Assembly: GCA_009774175.1 (NCBI GenBank)
Contig: VSNG01000008.1
Span: 1-56,487, forward strand
DNA from: Lachnospiraceae bacterium
Lineage (GTDB): Bacteria; Bacillota; Clostridia; Lachnospirales; Lachnospiraceae
Length of the DNA stretch: 56,487 nt
Reading direction: 5' to 3'
Shown piece by piece: positions 49,666 through 56,487 of this stretch. The position numbers and the translations under genes were made by a program. How positions within the stretch are numbered: the stretch's first letter is position 1; each line of letters begins with the position of its first letter. Below the pieces are notes generated by a model that saw only the letters and a list, made by a program, of their open reading frames with translations, was not told the origin of the DNA and searched no databases.

Positions 49666-52083
49666 CTACTCTGCACCAAAAGAGCGCATGGCCTCCTCAA
49701 AATAAGGAATCACGTAGTCGGCGCGCTTCTTGTAAAACTCATCCACAATCGCAATATTTTCCCAGAAGGTATCCGCCGTATACGCGCCGTCGTTGAAACG
49801 GCGATAGCTTTTCACCATGGGTTCCTCGTACCGCGCCGCCATCTCATATAGTTTATCATGAACCTGCGGATACGCAAAGTTTTTATTTATCATGTCATAA
49901 AAAGTCCGCCGAAACTGCTGTCTGAACGACTCGTTTACAAGAAGCTGCGACATAAGCTTCGTGGTAAAGGGACTTCCCGCCCAGTGCGCTTCCTCCTGAA
50001 ACGGATCGCTGTCGTAAGTGCACATGCCCTCCTTGTAGATACCCGTGGATTCGTCCGTATCGTACACACCAAAACGCCATCTGCCGTCCGTATAGGGATT
50101 GCCGTCTTTTGCCTCTCTGGCGCGCCAGCAGCATACGTTGTTTAACGGCCAGTCCGAATTGCCGATGTAAATTTCAAAGCAATACTGCTCGATAAAGCTC
50201 TGTATATCCATCATCTGTCCGATGGCTTCATAGCATTCCGGCCGGGAAAGGTCGTTTTCCAGCGCATAATCCAAAAGCGACTGATACAGCAGGAGATCTT
50301 CCTCTTCCCCCACCGAAACGTGCTTTTCCCGCTTGATTACGACAAGATTATCCTCCTCAATGCCGTACTTTTCCTGATAGTATTCTTCCCCGTAGCGCGC
50401 CTGCAGGTTATACAGGCCCCAAAATTCCCCGTTTAAAAACACCATACAGGGTTCGCCGGGCTGTGTGTCCAGACTGCCGCCTTCCACCAGGGACTGATTA
50501 AACACATCGCGAAGCATGGTCACATTCGTGTCCACAGAGCCGGAGGTGCGAAGCATCTTTCCCCCAAGCCCCAGGGGATCCTCGCCGTATTCGTCCCGCA
50601 CATAGAAGTTAAATCCTTTCTGCCGCATGTTTCTGGAAGAGCCGCCGCGGATCCTGACGCCGATCTCCTCTTCCCCGGCAAGCTTCCCGTCCTCGTCAAA
50701 AAGCGTGACCTTTACCCGCCGCTCTTTGGTTCTGTCGGGATGGGTATAGTTAGCCTCAAAGGAGTGGCCCATATCCTTCCGATACGCCTCCCACCTCTGA
50801 TAATCCTCTCCCAGCATGTAGATGCCTCTTTCCTGGGAAAAGAAATCCTCCGGCTCTGCCTCCACGGACAGCACCTGAATCCGATCATACGCGGATTTTT
50901 CTTCATACCCCACAAAGTAAATCTCTGATACCGCCCGGCTGACCTGTCCCGCCTCGTTCATACATACCGCCCTCACAAGCGTCCCCTTGTCTATCCCGTC
51001 CGGCGGGCTGTAATCTCCCTGATCGGAAATACCGCCTATGGCGGCGTAGATATTTTTCCTCCCGGAGGCGTCCCCTATGGCGATGGGCTCCTCATATCTG
51101 GGAGATTTTGCCGTGGGCATCGTACCGTCCGTCGTATAGTAGACGCTCTCGCCCTCCCCGGCTGTTAAAGACAATAAAAAAGGTTCCTGATAGAAGCCGC
51201 TCTTTGCCGAGAAAACGGGAGCTTCCAGCGAAGGCAGTACAAAAGGCTCCAGTCCCTCGTTGTCCTGTCCTGGCGTCCCGTTTTTTACAGCGCTCCATCC
51301 CTCCGCCAGTCGGGCGTAGGATACGTCTGTGGAAAGCGCCGGCACCTCCACCCGATCAACCGCCCGGCCCGTGCTGTCGGCAAGGGTCAACGTTTCTCCC
51401 CGCTCCCCCAGTTTAAAATCCAGATATACGGCAGTTTTTTCCTCTTCTCCTTCCTCCTTCTCATATACCGTCAGTCCCCTGCCGCTGCCGTCCGCAAACA
51501 GAAGCAGATAAGAGCGGGGCAAAAGCATGATTTCCGAAAGAAAACCGCCTCCCTCTTCATACGTCCCGTCGGTAAGCTGCCATCCGTCCAGGGGTACGGC
51601 GGTAAAGGAGGGATTATACAGTTCAATATAGTCGCTGCTTCGTCCGTCGCCGTCCAGCGCCAGAGACAGATTATGGGAGCAGACCTCGTTGATTCTCACA
51701 TGCCTTACCGCATAATCGTCATAACATACTCCCGCCAGCAGAATCATCCAGAGCGCCGTGCAAAAAAGCAGCGCCGGACGCCGGATGGACGCATTTTTCC
51801 TCCTGCCCTGTACAACAATGGCAATTGCCGCAGAAAAGCCGCAGGCCGCCACAAACCAGACGACATACAAAAGCAGATAAGGATTCTGTTTCAGGTTCAG
51901 CTCCATATCCCCGAACAGCAGTCTCGTCGTACCGGCCGTACAGACAAGAATAAGAAAGGCAAACAACAGCGTATCCGCCGCCGCGGAAAGCCGATTGCCT
52001 TTCTTATCTCTTTGATATTTCACATATGCCGGCAGCATTCCCGGTACGAGAACAAGGATAACACCCGATATGAATTGAATCAT
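49666..52083 (-). CDS. CotH kinase-like protein with lamin-tail and chitobiase-type domains
   Basis: The 805-residue protein has four N-terminal membrane segments (about 5-20, 38-60, 70-92, 105-125). A lamin-tail-like domain follows (about 130-250, RINEVCSHNLSLALDGDG, SSDYIELYNPSFTAVPLDGW, LLLFADGSG), then a chitobiase/beta-hexosaminidase C-terminal-type domain (about 290-380, SVYYTTDGTMPTAKSPRYEEPI). A CotH domain completes it (about 400-760): VRIRGGSSRNMRQKGFNFYV, LRTSGSVDTNVTMLRDVFNQ, YIGNSDWPLNNVCCWRA and WRFGVYDTDES. The last two carry the catalytic residues of the kinase fold. Spore CotH phosphorylates coat proteins in Bacillus; this membrane form probably acts outside the cell. ATG at 52083 after AGAGG. 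Confidence 0.88.
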   Translation of the reverse strand: MIQFISGVILVLVPGMLPAYVKYQRDKKGNRLSAAADTLLFAFLILVCTAGTTRLLFGDMELNLKQNPYLLLYVVWFVAACGFSAAIAIVVQGRRKNASIRRPALLFCTALWMILLAGVCYDDYAVRHVRINEVCSHNLSLALDGDGRSSDYIELYNPSFTAVPLDGWQLTDGTYEEGGGFLSEIMLLPRSYLLLFADGSGRGLTVYEKEEGEEEKTAVYLDFKLGERGETLTLADSTGRAVDRVEVPALSTDVSYARLAEGWSAVKNGTPGQDNEGLEPFVLPSLEAPVFSAKSGFYQEPFLLSLTAGEGESVYYTTDGTMPTAKSPRYEEPIAIGDASGRKNIYAAIGGISDQGDYSPPDGIDKGTLVRAVCMNEAGQVSRAVSEIYFVGYEEKSAYDRIQVLSVEAEPEDFFSQERGIYMLGEDYQRWEAYRKDMGHSFEANYTHPDRTKERRVKVTLFDEDGKLAGEEEIGVRIRGGSSRNMRQKGFNFYVRDEYGEDPLGLGGKMLRTSGSVDTNVTMLRDVFNQSLVEGGSLDTQPGEPCMVFLNGEFWGLYNLQARYGEEYYQEKYGIEEDNLVVIKREKHVSVGEEEDLLLYQSLLDYALENDLSRPECYEAIGQMMDIQSFIEQYCFEIYIGNSDWPLNNVCCWRAREAKDGNPYTDGRWRFGVYDTDESTGIYKEGMCTYDSDPFQEEAHWAGSPFTTKLMSQLLVNESFRQQFRRTFYDMINKNFAYPQVHDKLYEMAARYEEPMVKSYRRFNDGAYTADTFWENIAIVDEFYKKRADYVIPYFEEAMRSFGAE

Positions 52084-52095
52084 CACATACCTCTG

Positions 52096-53175
52096 CTACA
52101 CGTTGTACATCTCTTCATAATACTTCTGATAATCGCCGCTTGTCACATGCTCCATCCACTCCTCATGGGCAAAATACCACTCGATGGTGCGGCGGATTCC
52201 CTCTTTGAACATGGTTTCCGGCTCCCAGCCGATCTCCTCCCGAATCTTATCCGGCGCAATCGCATAGCGTCTGTCATGCCCCTTGCGATCTTCCACATAG
52301 GTAATCAGGTCTTCGCTGACAAGGGCCTTTCTCGGATCGCTCTCAGGCAGCATCTCCCGCAGGGTCTCTATTATGATTTTAATAATTTCGATATTCTGCT
52401 TTTCATTGTGTCCGCCCACGTTGTAGGTTTCAAAAAGCCTTCCCTTCTCCTGCACCATGTCAATGGCCTTGGCGTGATCCTCCACATAAAGCCAGTCGCG
52501 CACGTTTTTGCCGTCGCCGTAGACAGGAAGCTTTTTCCCCGCCAGCGCGTTATGAATGATGAGCGGAATCAGCTTCTCCGGGAACTGGTAGGGTCCGTAA
52601 TTATTAGAACAGTTCGTGATATTTGCCGGAAAATGATAGGTGTCCATATACGCCTTCACCAGCATGTCCGAGCTGGCTTTGCTGGCAGAATAAGGGCTGT
52701 GGGGCGCATAGGGGGTCGTCTCGTAGAAATAACCGCCGTCCTCCTCCAAAGACCCGTACACCTCGTCGGTGGACACATGCAGGAACTTCTTATTTTCCTT
52801 AAAACTGCCGTCAGGAAGCTCCCATGCCGCTTTCGCGCAGTTTAACATTACCGCCGTGCCCAGCACGTTTGTCTGCACAAAAATCTCCGGGTTTTTAATG
52901 CTTCTGTCCACATGGCTCTCCGCCGCGAAATGAACTACCCTGTCAATTTCATTTTCCGCAAAAATTTTCGAAATGGCGTCCTTATCACAGATATCCGCCT
53001 TAATGAAGGTATAATTATCCCTCTTTTCCACTTCCTTCAAATTTTCAGGATTACCGGCGTAGGTCAGCGCGTCCACATTAATAATGCGGATGGCGTCCCC
53101 GTATTTTTCAAACATGTAATGGATATAATTGGAGCCGATAAACCCGGCGCCCCCTGTCACAAGATAGGTTTTCAT
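52096..53175 (-). CDS. rfbB: dTDP-glucose 4,6-dehydratase
   Basis: The 359-residue extended short-chain dehydrogenase makes dTDP-4-keto-6-deoxyglucose, the second step to dTDP-rhamnose. Motifs: YLVTGGAGFIGSNYIHYMFE (NAD site), HFAAESHVDRSIKNPE, VSTDEVYGSL, TTPYAPHSPYSASKASSDM (catalytic Tyr and Lys), ITNCSNNYGPYQFPEKLIPL and VRDWLYVEDHA. Start MKTYLVTGG at 53175 after GTAAGGAGGAACAG; the longer frame is non-conserved. It lies upstream of cotH with nine bases between. Confidence 0.97.
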   Translation of the reverse strand: MKTYLVTGGAGFIGSNYIHYMFEKYGDAIRIINVDALTYAGNPENLKEVEKRDNYTFIKADICDKDAISKIFAENEIDRVVHFAAESHVDRSIKNPEIFVQTNVLGTAVMLNCAKAAWELPDGSFKENKKFLHVSTDEVYGSLEEDGGYFYETTPYAPHSPYSASKASSDMLVKAYMDTYHFPANITNCSNNYGPYQFPEKLIPLIIHNALAGKKLPVYGDGKNVRDWLYVEDHAKAIDMVQEKGRLFETYNVGGHNEKQNIEIIKIIIETLREMLPESDPRKALVSEDLITYVEDRKGHDRRYAIAPDKIREEIGWEPETMFKEGIRRTIEWYFAHEEWMEHVTSGDYQKYYEEMYNV

Positions 53176-53218
53176 TCTGTTCCTCCTTACCGGAACCCCT
53201 TCGGATTCCTTCTGTTCT

Positions 53219-53247
53219 ATTATCTGTGAAGCGGCCCGAAAACGCAA
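53219..53247 (-). promoter_or_regulatory. Candidate promoter of rfbB
   Basis: On the minus strand, TTGCGT (53242-53247), 17 bases and GATAAT (53219-53224) fit a sigma-A promoter about 45 bases before the rfbB start. It overlaps a hairpin left over from the end of the upstream gene. Confidence 0.5.
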
Positions 53248-53265
53248 GTGCTATTTCCGGACCGC
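53231..53265 (-). terminator. Terminator-like hairpin after the large GH25 gene
   Basis: GCGGCCCGAAAA (53231-53242) pairs with TTTCCGGACCGC (53254-53265) with two G-U pairs in the minus-strand RNA. It begins ten bases after the stop codon. No U-run follows, so termination may be weak, with read-through into rfbB. Confidence 0.45.
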
Positions 53266-53274
53266 CAAAACAGG

Positions 53275-56200
53275 CTAGTAGTTTACATAACTTATATTCA
53301 TATCCACATTACCGCTGATGCCGCTGACTTTTCCCTTGGAGGAATACTGCCACAGGTCATAACGGGTGGCCGTGTAGGTCGGCGCGCTTGCATACTGCGC
53401 AAGCCATAGCTTATAGCCGGTAAGGCTGGACGTATTAATTTTCTCGGTAAACCATGTCTTATTCGCATAAACGCCCGCGGAAATGCCGGAATTCTGCACT
53501 GTCTGACAGAAGGTTTTGCAGACTGCGGTTCTGGTTTCCCGGCTGATGCCGTCAGCCCGGCCGCCGCTTCCCTCCACATCCAGAAACAGCGGATAATTCA
53601 AACCGTATCCCTTCACCAGGTCGATGGCCATGGACGCCTCCTCCACGGCTTCCACCTCGTTCACCGCCTGACTGAAAAAGTAAGCGCCCACCTTAAGTCC
53701 CGCCGCCTTCGCGCCCTTGATGTTGCTCTTAAACTTGGGATCCTCCACCAGTACGCCGGTTGAGTAGCCCCGATAGCCGCAGCGGATGATCACATAGGAA
53801 ACGCCGGAGTTTTTCACCGCGTTCCAGTCAATATTTCCGTTGTGCTTGGATACGTCGATCCCCATTGTGCCGTCGCTCTTGGCCATCTTGCCGTCGCTTC
53901 CGAAGCTGTACCTTGCGCCCTGAATTACCTGATCGCCGGTCACGTATTTGCCGTCTTTATCGTAATAGTAAAGATGCCCGTCAATGGTCTGCCAGCCGGT
54001 ATATTTGTAGGCCGAGGATTTCCTCTTGAAGAAATGCGTGTGCTCAAGGAAATCCTGATAGGTCGCCTCCTTAAACTCGCCGGACTTCTTATAGTAAAGC
54101 TGGTTACCGTTCTTGTCCTTTAAAAGGGTTTTCGGATCAATCACCGACTTCTTGACCGTGATTTCATAATCGGTCCAAACCTCAAGATTTGTCTTGCAGG
54201 CGGCCACAATCTTAACCTTGCCCTCCGCCACGCCGGTAACGACGCCTTTCTTATCCACCTTCGCAATCTTCTCGTTCGAGCTGTTCCAGACGACTTCTGC
54301 GCCCTTCGGATCCGTTTCCGCCGCCAACGTAATATTCTGCTTGACGCCCACTTCCTTCCGTCCGTTTATGGTAATTTTCTTATAGTCCTTGAAACCGACG
54401 ATTACCTTACAGGACAAATCCGGATTCTTAATGACAACACCCTCCGGCGCCTTCACCTTCACGCTGACCGTGGCAATGCCGTCCTTCTTTGCTTTCACCT
54501 GTCCGTCGGAATGGACTTCCGCTATGGATTTATCGCTGGTAGTCCATGTGCCGGAATAGGTCTTACCGTTTGCGTCAATGATCTGCAGCGTTTCCTTTTT
54601 ATCTTTGGCAAGATTCAGCTCCGTCTTGTTCAGCTTAACCTCCACCTGATTGGTCTTCTCCTTCACTTCCACGCTGCAGCTCAGCCCCGGATTTTTGATG
54701 GTAACGCCGTTTGTCCCTTTTACGTTTACAGTGATGGTTGCCTTTCCGGCGGCCTTGGCCGTGATCGTACCGCCGGACACCGTTGCCACGGAGGTATTAT
54801 TGCTTGACCAGTCCGCGGAATAGCTGCTTCCGTCGTCTCCCGACACGTTCAGGGTTTCGCTCTTTCCCGCTTCCAGAACCAGACTGGTCTTATTCAGCTT
54901 CACCGTCACTTCCTTCTTGGGTGTATCCTTGGCCTTCACATTCACGCTGCAGGTCAGCGTGGTCGTATTAAATCTGATGCCGTCCACGGCTCTTACCTTA
55001 GCCGTAATGGTTGCCGTTCCAGCCGCTTTGGGCGTGATCGTACCGCCGGACACCGTCGCCACGGAAGAATTACTGCTTGACCAGTCCGCAGCATAACTCC
55101 CCCCGTCGCTGCCGGACACGTTGATCGTCTGGCTGCTTCCCCCGACTTCCATATTCAGACCGGTGCTGCTCAGACTGACATTCACATCTTTCACGGAAGG
55201 CTTTGGCGAATCGGGTTCTTCCGGTTTCGGCTTGTCAGGTTCCGGTTTATCCGGATCCACCGGCGGGTTCGGAGTTTCGCTGCCGCCCTGATTACCGTTG
55301 TCGCCTGTATTATCGCCGCTGCCGCCGCCCGTATTGTCGTTATCACCGTCGCCATCGCCTGTGTTGCCGTTATCACCGCTGCCGTCGCCATCGCCGCTGC
55401 CGCCGTTAAAGCCGCTGCCGCCGTTATCGCCGCTGCCGTTATCACCGTTGTCGCCGCCGGTCGTGTCGTCGGGATTGCCGCTCGTCATTTTCCGAAAGGC
55501 GCTGCTGACCTTCCATGGATCGACAATATTCTCTAAGGAAACCTCCTCGAAATCCGCGTCTCCGCCGCCGACCTCGATGGGGGTTTTCGTGGACTCCACC
55601 CACTCTACCGTGTCTTTCAGCGTGGATTCCACCACGTTATTCTGCACCGTGGCCTCCTCCTGGGCTACATTAATCTCGGATTCCTTCTTTACCTCATCCG
55701 CCACATCCACCTTCTCATAGGCGATTTTGTCCGTAACCTTGACAGTGCCCGCGCCCGAGGGAAGCTTATACTTCTCTGCCGCCTCCCCTGAAAGAGGCAG
55801 TATTTTGACTTCGTAATTTCCGGCCGCAACATCCTTCTGATAGATTACGCCGTCCTTGTCGTCGTCTTTGAGCGTATAGCTCTTCGGCCCTGAAATTTCC
55901 ACCTCGAAAGGCACGCCGCCGATGAGCTTATCCGTCTTCTTATTTACGAACTTGATCTTCATATCCGAAAGAATGGAAGTCAGACGCAGTTCCACCGTCA
56001 CTTCCCCGTTCTCGTCCTCTTCCTCGTTTCCGTCCTGCTCCTCCTGCTCTTCCGAATCCTCTTCCTCTACGTCAATCATATGGCCCAGCCTTGCGTATTC
56101 CGAAGCTGCCAGCAGACCGCTTTCTCCGATTACGGACACGCCCTCGATCTGTTCGCCCACGGCGGCAAAGGTCGCCACCTGCTTTGCCGTAGATCTGGCA

Positions 56201-56487
56201 TGAACATAAATGCCGCCAGTCACGCAGGCGCCTACAAGCACCAGAATGCCCAGAACGGCTACCGCCATATCCAGACCGTTCATCTCCCGAAAGAAATACG
56301 TCAGGCGGGCCGCAAAACTGTCCTCGTCCTCATAATCATCATCGTAATCGTCGTCTTCGTAATCCTCATCCTCGTAGTCGTCGTCTTCGTAGTCCTCGTC
56401 TTCGTAGGCTACCTCGTCTTCATAGTCTTCCTCGTCTTCATAGTCCTCGTCCTCGTAGTCTTCCTCGTCCTCGTAGTCTTCCTCGTC
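53275..56487 (-). CDS. Multidomain GH25 muramidase with four Ig-like repeats, 5' end beyond the window
   Basis: The frame is open to the window edge (1070 codons); the Met at 56283 is probably internal. From the N-terminal side: a Tyr/Asp/Glu-rich tail, SFAARLTYFFRE, a membrane helix (VAVLGILVLVGACVTGGIYV) and a Cna-B-like domain (DDKDGVIYQKDVAAGNYEV). A Gly/Asp/Asn-rich linker, a Pro-rich linker and about four bacterial Ig-like (BIG2) repeats follow (SSSNSSVATVSGGTITPKAA, SSNNTSVATVSGGTITAKAA and two more diverged). Then comes a cell-wall-binding-like stretch (GWQTIDGHLYYYDKDGKYV) and a C-terminal GH25 domain (MGIDVSKHNGNIDWNAVK, YVIIRCGYRGYSTGV, YPLFLDVEGS, YDLWQYSSKGKVSG). It is the long paralogue of the protein at 44676-46022. 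Confidence 0.9.
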   Translation of the reverse strand, partial: DEEDYEDEEDYEDEDYEDEEDYEDEVAYEDEDYEDDDYEDEDYEDDDYDDDYEDEDSFAARLTYFFREMNGLDMAVAVLGILVLVGACVTGGIYVHARSTAKQVATFAAVGEQIEGVSVIGESGLLAASEYARLGHMIDVEEEDSEEQEEQDGNEEEDENGEVTVELRLTSILSDMKIKFVNKKTDKLIGGVPFEVEISGPKSYTLKDDDKDGVIYQKDVAAGNYEVKILPLSGEAAEKYKLPSGAGTVKVTDKIAYEKVDVADEVKKESEINVAQEEATVQNNVVESTLKDTVEWVESTKTPIEVGGGDADFEEVSLENIVDPWKVSSAFRKMTSGNPDDTTGGDNGDNGSGDNGGSGFNGGSGDGDGSGDNGNTGDGDGDNDNTGGGSGDNTGDNGNQGGSETPNPPVDPDKPEPDKPKPEEPDSPKPSVKDVNVSLSSTGLNMEVGGSSQTINVSGSDGGSYAADWSSSNSSVATVSGGTITPKAAGTATITAKVRAVDGIRFNTTTLTCSVNVKAKDTPKKEVTVKLNKTSLVLEAGKSETLNVSGDDGSSYSADWSSNNTSVATVSGGTITAKAAGKATITVNVKGTNGVTIKNPGLSCSVEVKEKTNQVEVKLNKTELNLAKDKKETLQIIDANGKTYSGTWTTSDKSIAEVHSDGQVKAKKDGIATVSVKVKAPEGVVIKNPDLSCKVIVGFKDYKKITINGRKEVGVKQNITLAAETDPKGAEVVWNSSNEKIAKVDKKGVVTGVAEGKVKIVAACKTNLEVWTDYEITVKKSVIDPKTLLKDKNGNQLYYKKSGEFKEATYQDFLEHTHFFKRKSSAYKYTGWQTIDGHLYYYDKDGKYVTGDQVIQGARYSFGSDGKMAKSDGTMGIDVSKHNGNIDWNAVKNSGVSYVIIRCGYRGYSTGVLVEDPKFKSNIKGAKAAGLKVGAYFFSQAVNEVEAVEEASMAIDLVKGYGLNYPLFLDVEGSGGRADGISRETRTAVCKTFCQTVQNSGISAGVYANKTWFTEKINTSSLTGYKLWLAQYASAPTYTATRYDLWQYSSKGKVSGISGNVDMNISYVNY
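55286..55470. repeat. Gly/Asp/Asn-encoding minisatellite
   Basis: Short units of the type CCGCTGCCGCCGTTATCG recur irregularly and encode the flexible GSGDNGG-type linker of the GH25 protein. Such tracts easily change in length and can cause assembly errors. Confidence 0.75.
56318..56487. repeat. Asp/Glu/Tyr-encoding tandem repeat at the window edge
   Basis: Units like CTCGTAGTCTTC recur to the last base of the window. Translated on the minus strand they give DYEDEEDYEDEDYED-type residues with about 14 regularly spaced tyrosines in 55 residues, interrupted once by VAYE. They form the cytoplasmic tail of the GH25 protein. Confidence 0.85.

Noticed and set aside
55286..55470. CRISPR-like array because of short repeated units
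   Set aside because: Units are irregular, without spacers, in frame with the GH25 protein and encode a Gly/Asp/Asn linker.

Overview
The window reads as chromosomal DNA from an anaerobic, spore-forming Clostridia, most likely Lachnospiraceae. This rests on strong AGGAGG-type ribosome binding sites, mixed AT/GC composition, spore-type proteins (a PdaB-like deacetylase fragment, a Csp-like subtilase, CotH), a DUF4867/xylulokinase/L-fucose-isomerase cassette, and a large cell-wall polysaccharide locus with an LCP attachment enzyme. There is no rRNA, tRNA or CRISPR array that I can see. No gene-free stretch exceeds about 260 bases. The species cannot be named from sequence alone.

Layout. 1-1950: the right end of an integrated mobile element, with a 43-residue companion gene and a large serine recombinase. 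It abuts a PdaB-like polysaccharide deacetylase gene (1951-2424, minus) that is cut exactly at the start of its catalytic domain, a skin-element-like arrangement. 2440-4435: a Cys-rich 148-residue protein and a FliD-like duplicated-domain protein. 4477-9406: a sugar catabolic operon (xylulokinase, DUF4867, L-fucose/L-arabinose isomerase family) with a divergent LacI-type regulator. 9390-13432: a c-di-GMP phosphodiesterase with a degenerate GGDEF domain, an orphan carbamate kinase, lspA and a repeat-containing hypothetical protein. 13489-15604: an AgrC/AgrA-like two-component pair without AgrB or AgrD. 15751-19585: a glycosyltransferase and two lipoproteins (DUF5722 and BMP family). 19664-24623: a Csp-like subtilase whose catalytic Ser is replaced by Cys, a divergent ClpX-like unfoldase and a membrane HtrA protease.

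24752-56487 is almost entirely on the minus strand and is devoted to a rhamnose-type surface polysaccharide. Precursor supply comes from glmS, a phosphohexomutase, rfbA, rfbB and rfbC; rfbD is not in the window. Initiation is by a WcaJ-like phosphoglycosyltransferase. Extension uses five GT2 proteins, two of them large and multidomain. Chain capping is probably by a methyltransferase-kinase fusion resembling WbdD. Export is by an ABC transporter whose ATPase carries a Wzt-type C-terminal domain, and attachment to peptidoglycan is probably by the LCP protein. Embedded in the cluster is a CotH / VTC / DUF4956 / Cthe_2159-type module plus two membrane-anchored GH25 muramidases, one of which runs off the right edge with a Tyr/Asp/Glu-rich cytoplasmic tail.

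The most promising points for novelty are: (1) the recombinase element interrupting the deacetylase gene; (2) a WbdD/Wzt-like chain-termination export system in a Gram-positive wall locus; (3) the Ser-to-Cys Csp-like protein beside a ClpX paralogue lacking the RKH and IGF motifs; and (4) the CotH-VTC-DUF4956 surface module. All function calls come from reading the sequence; no database search was run.
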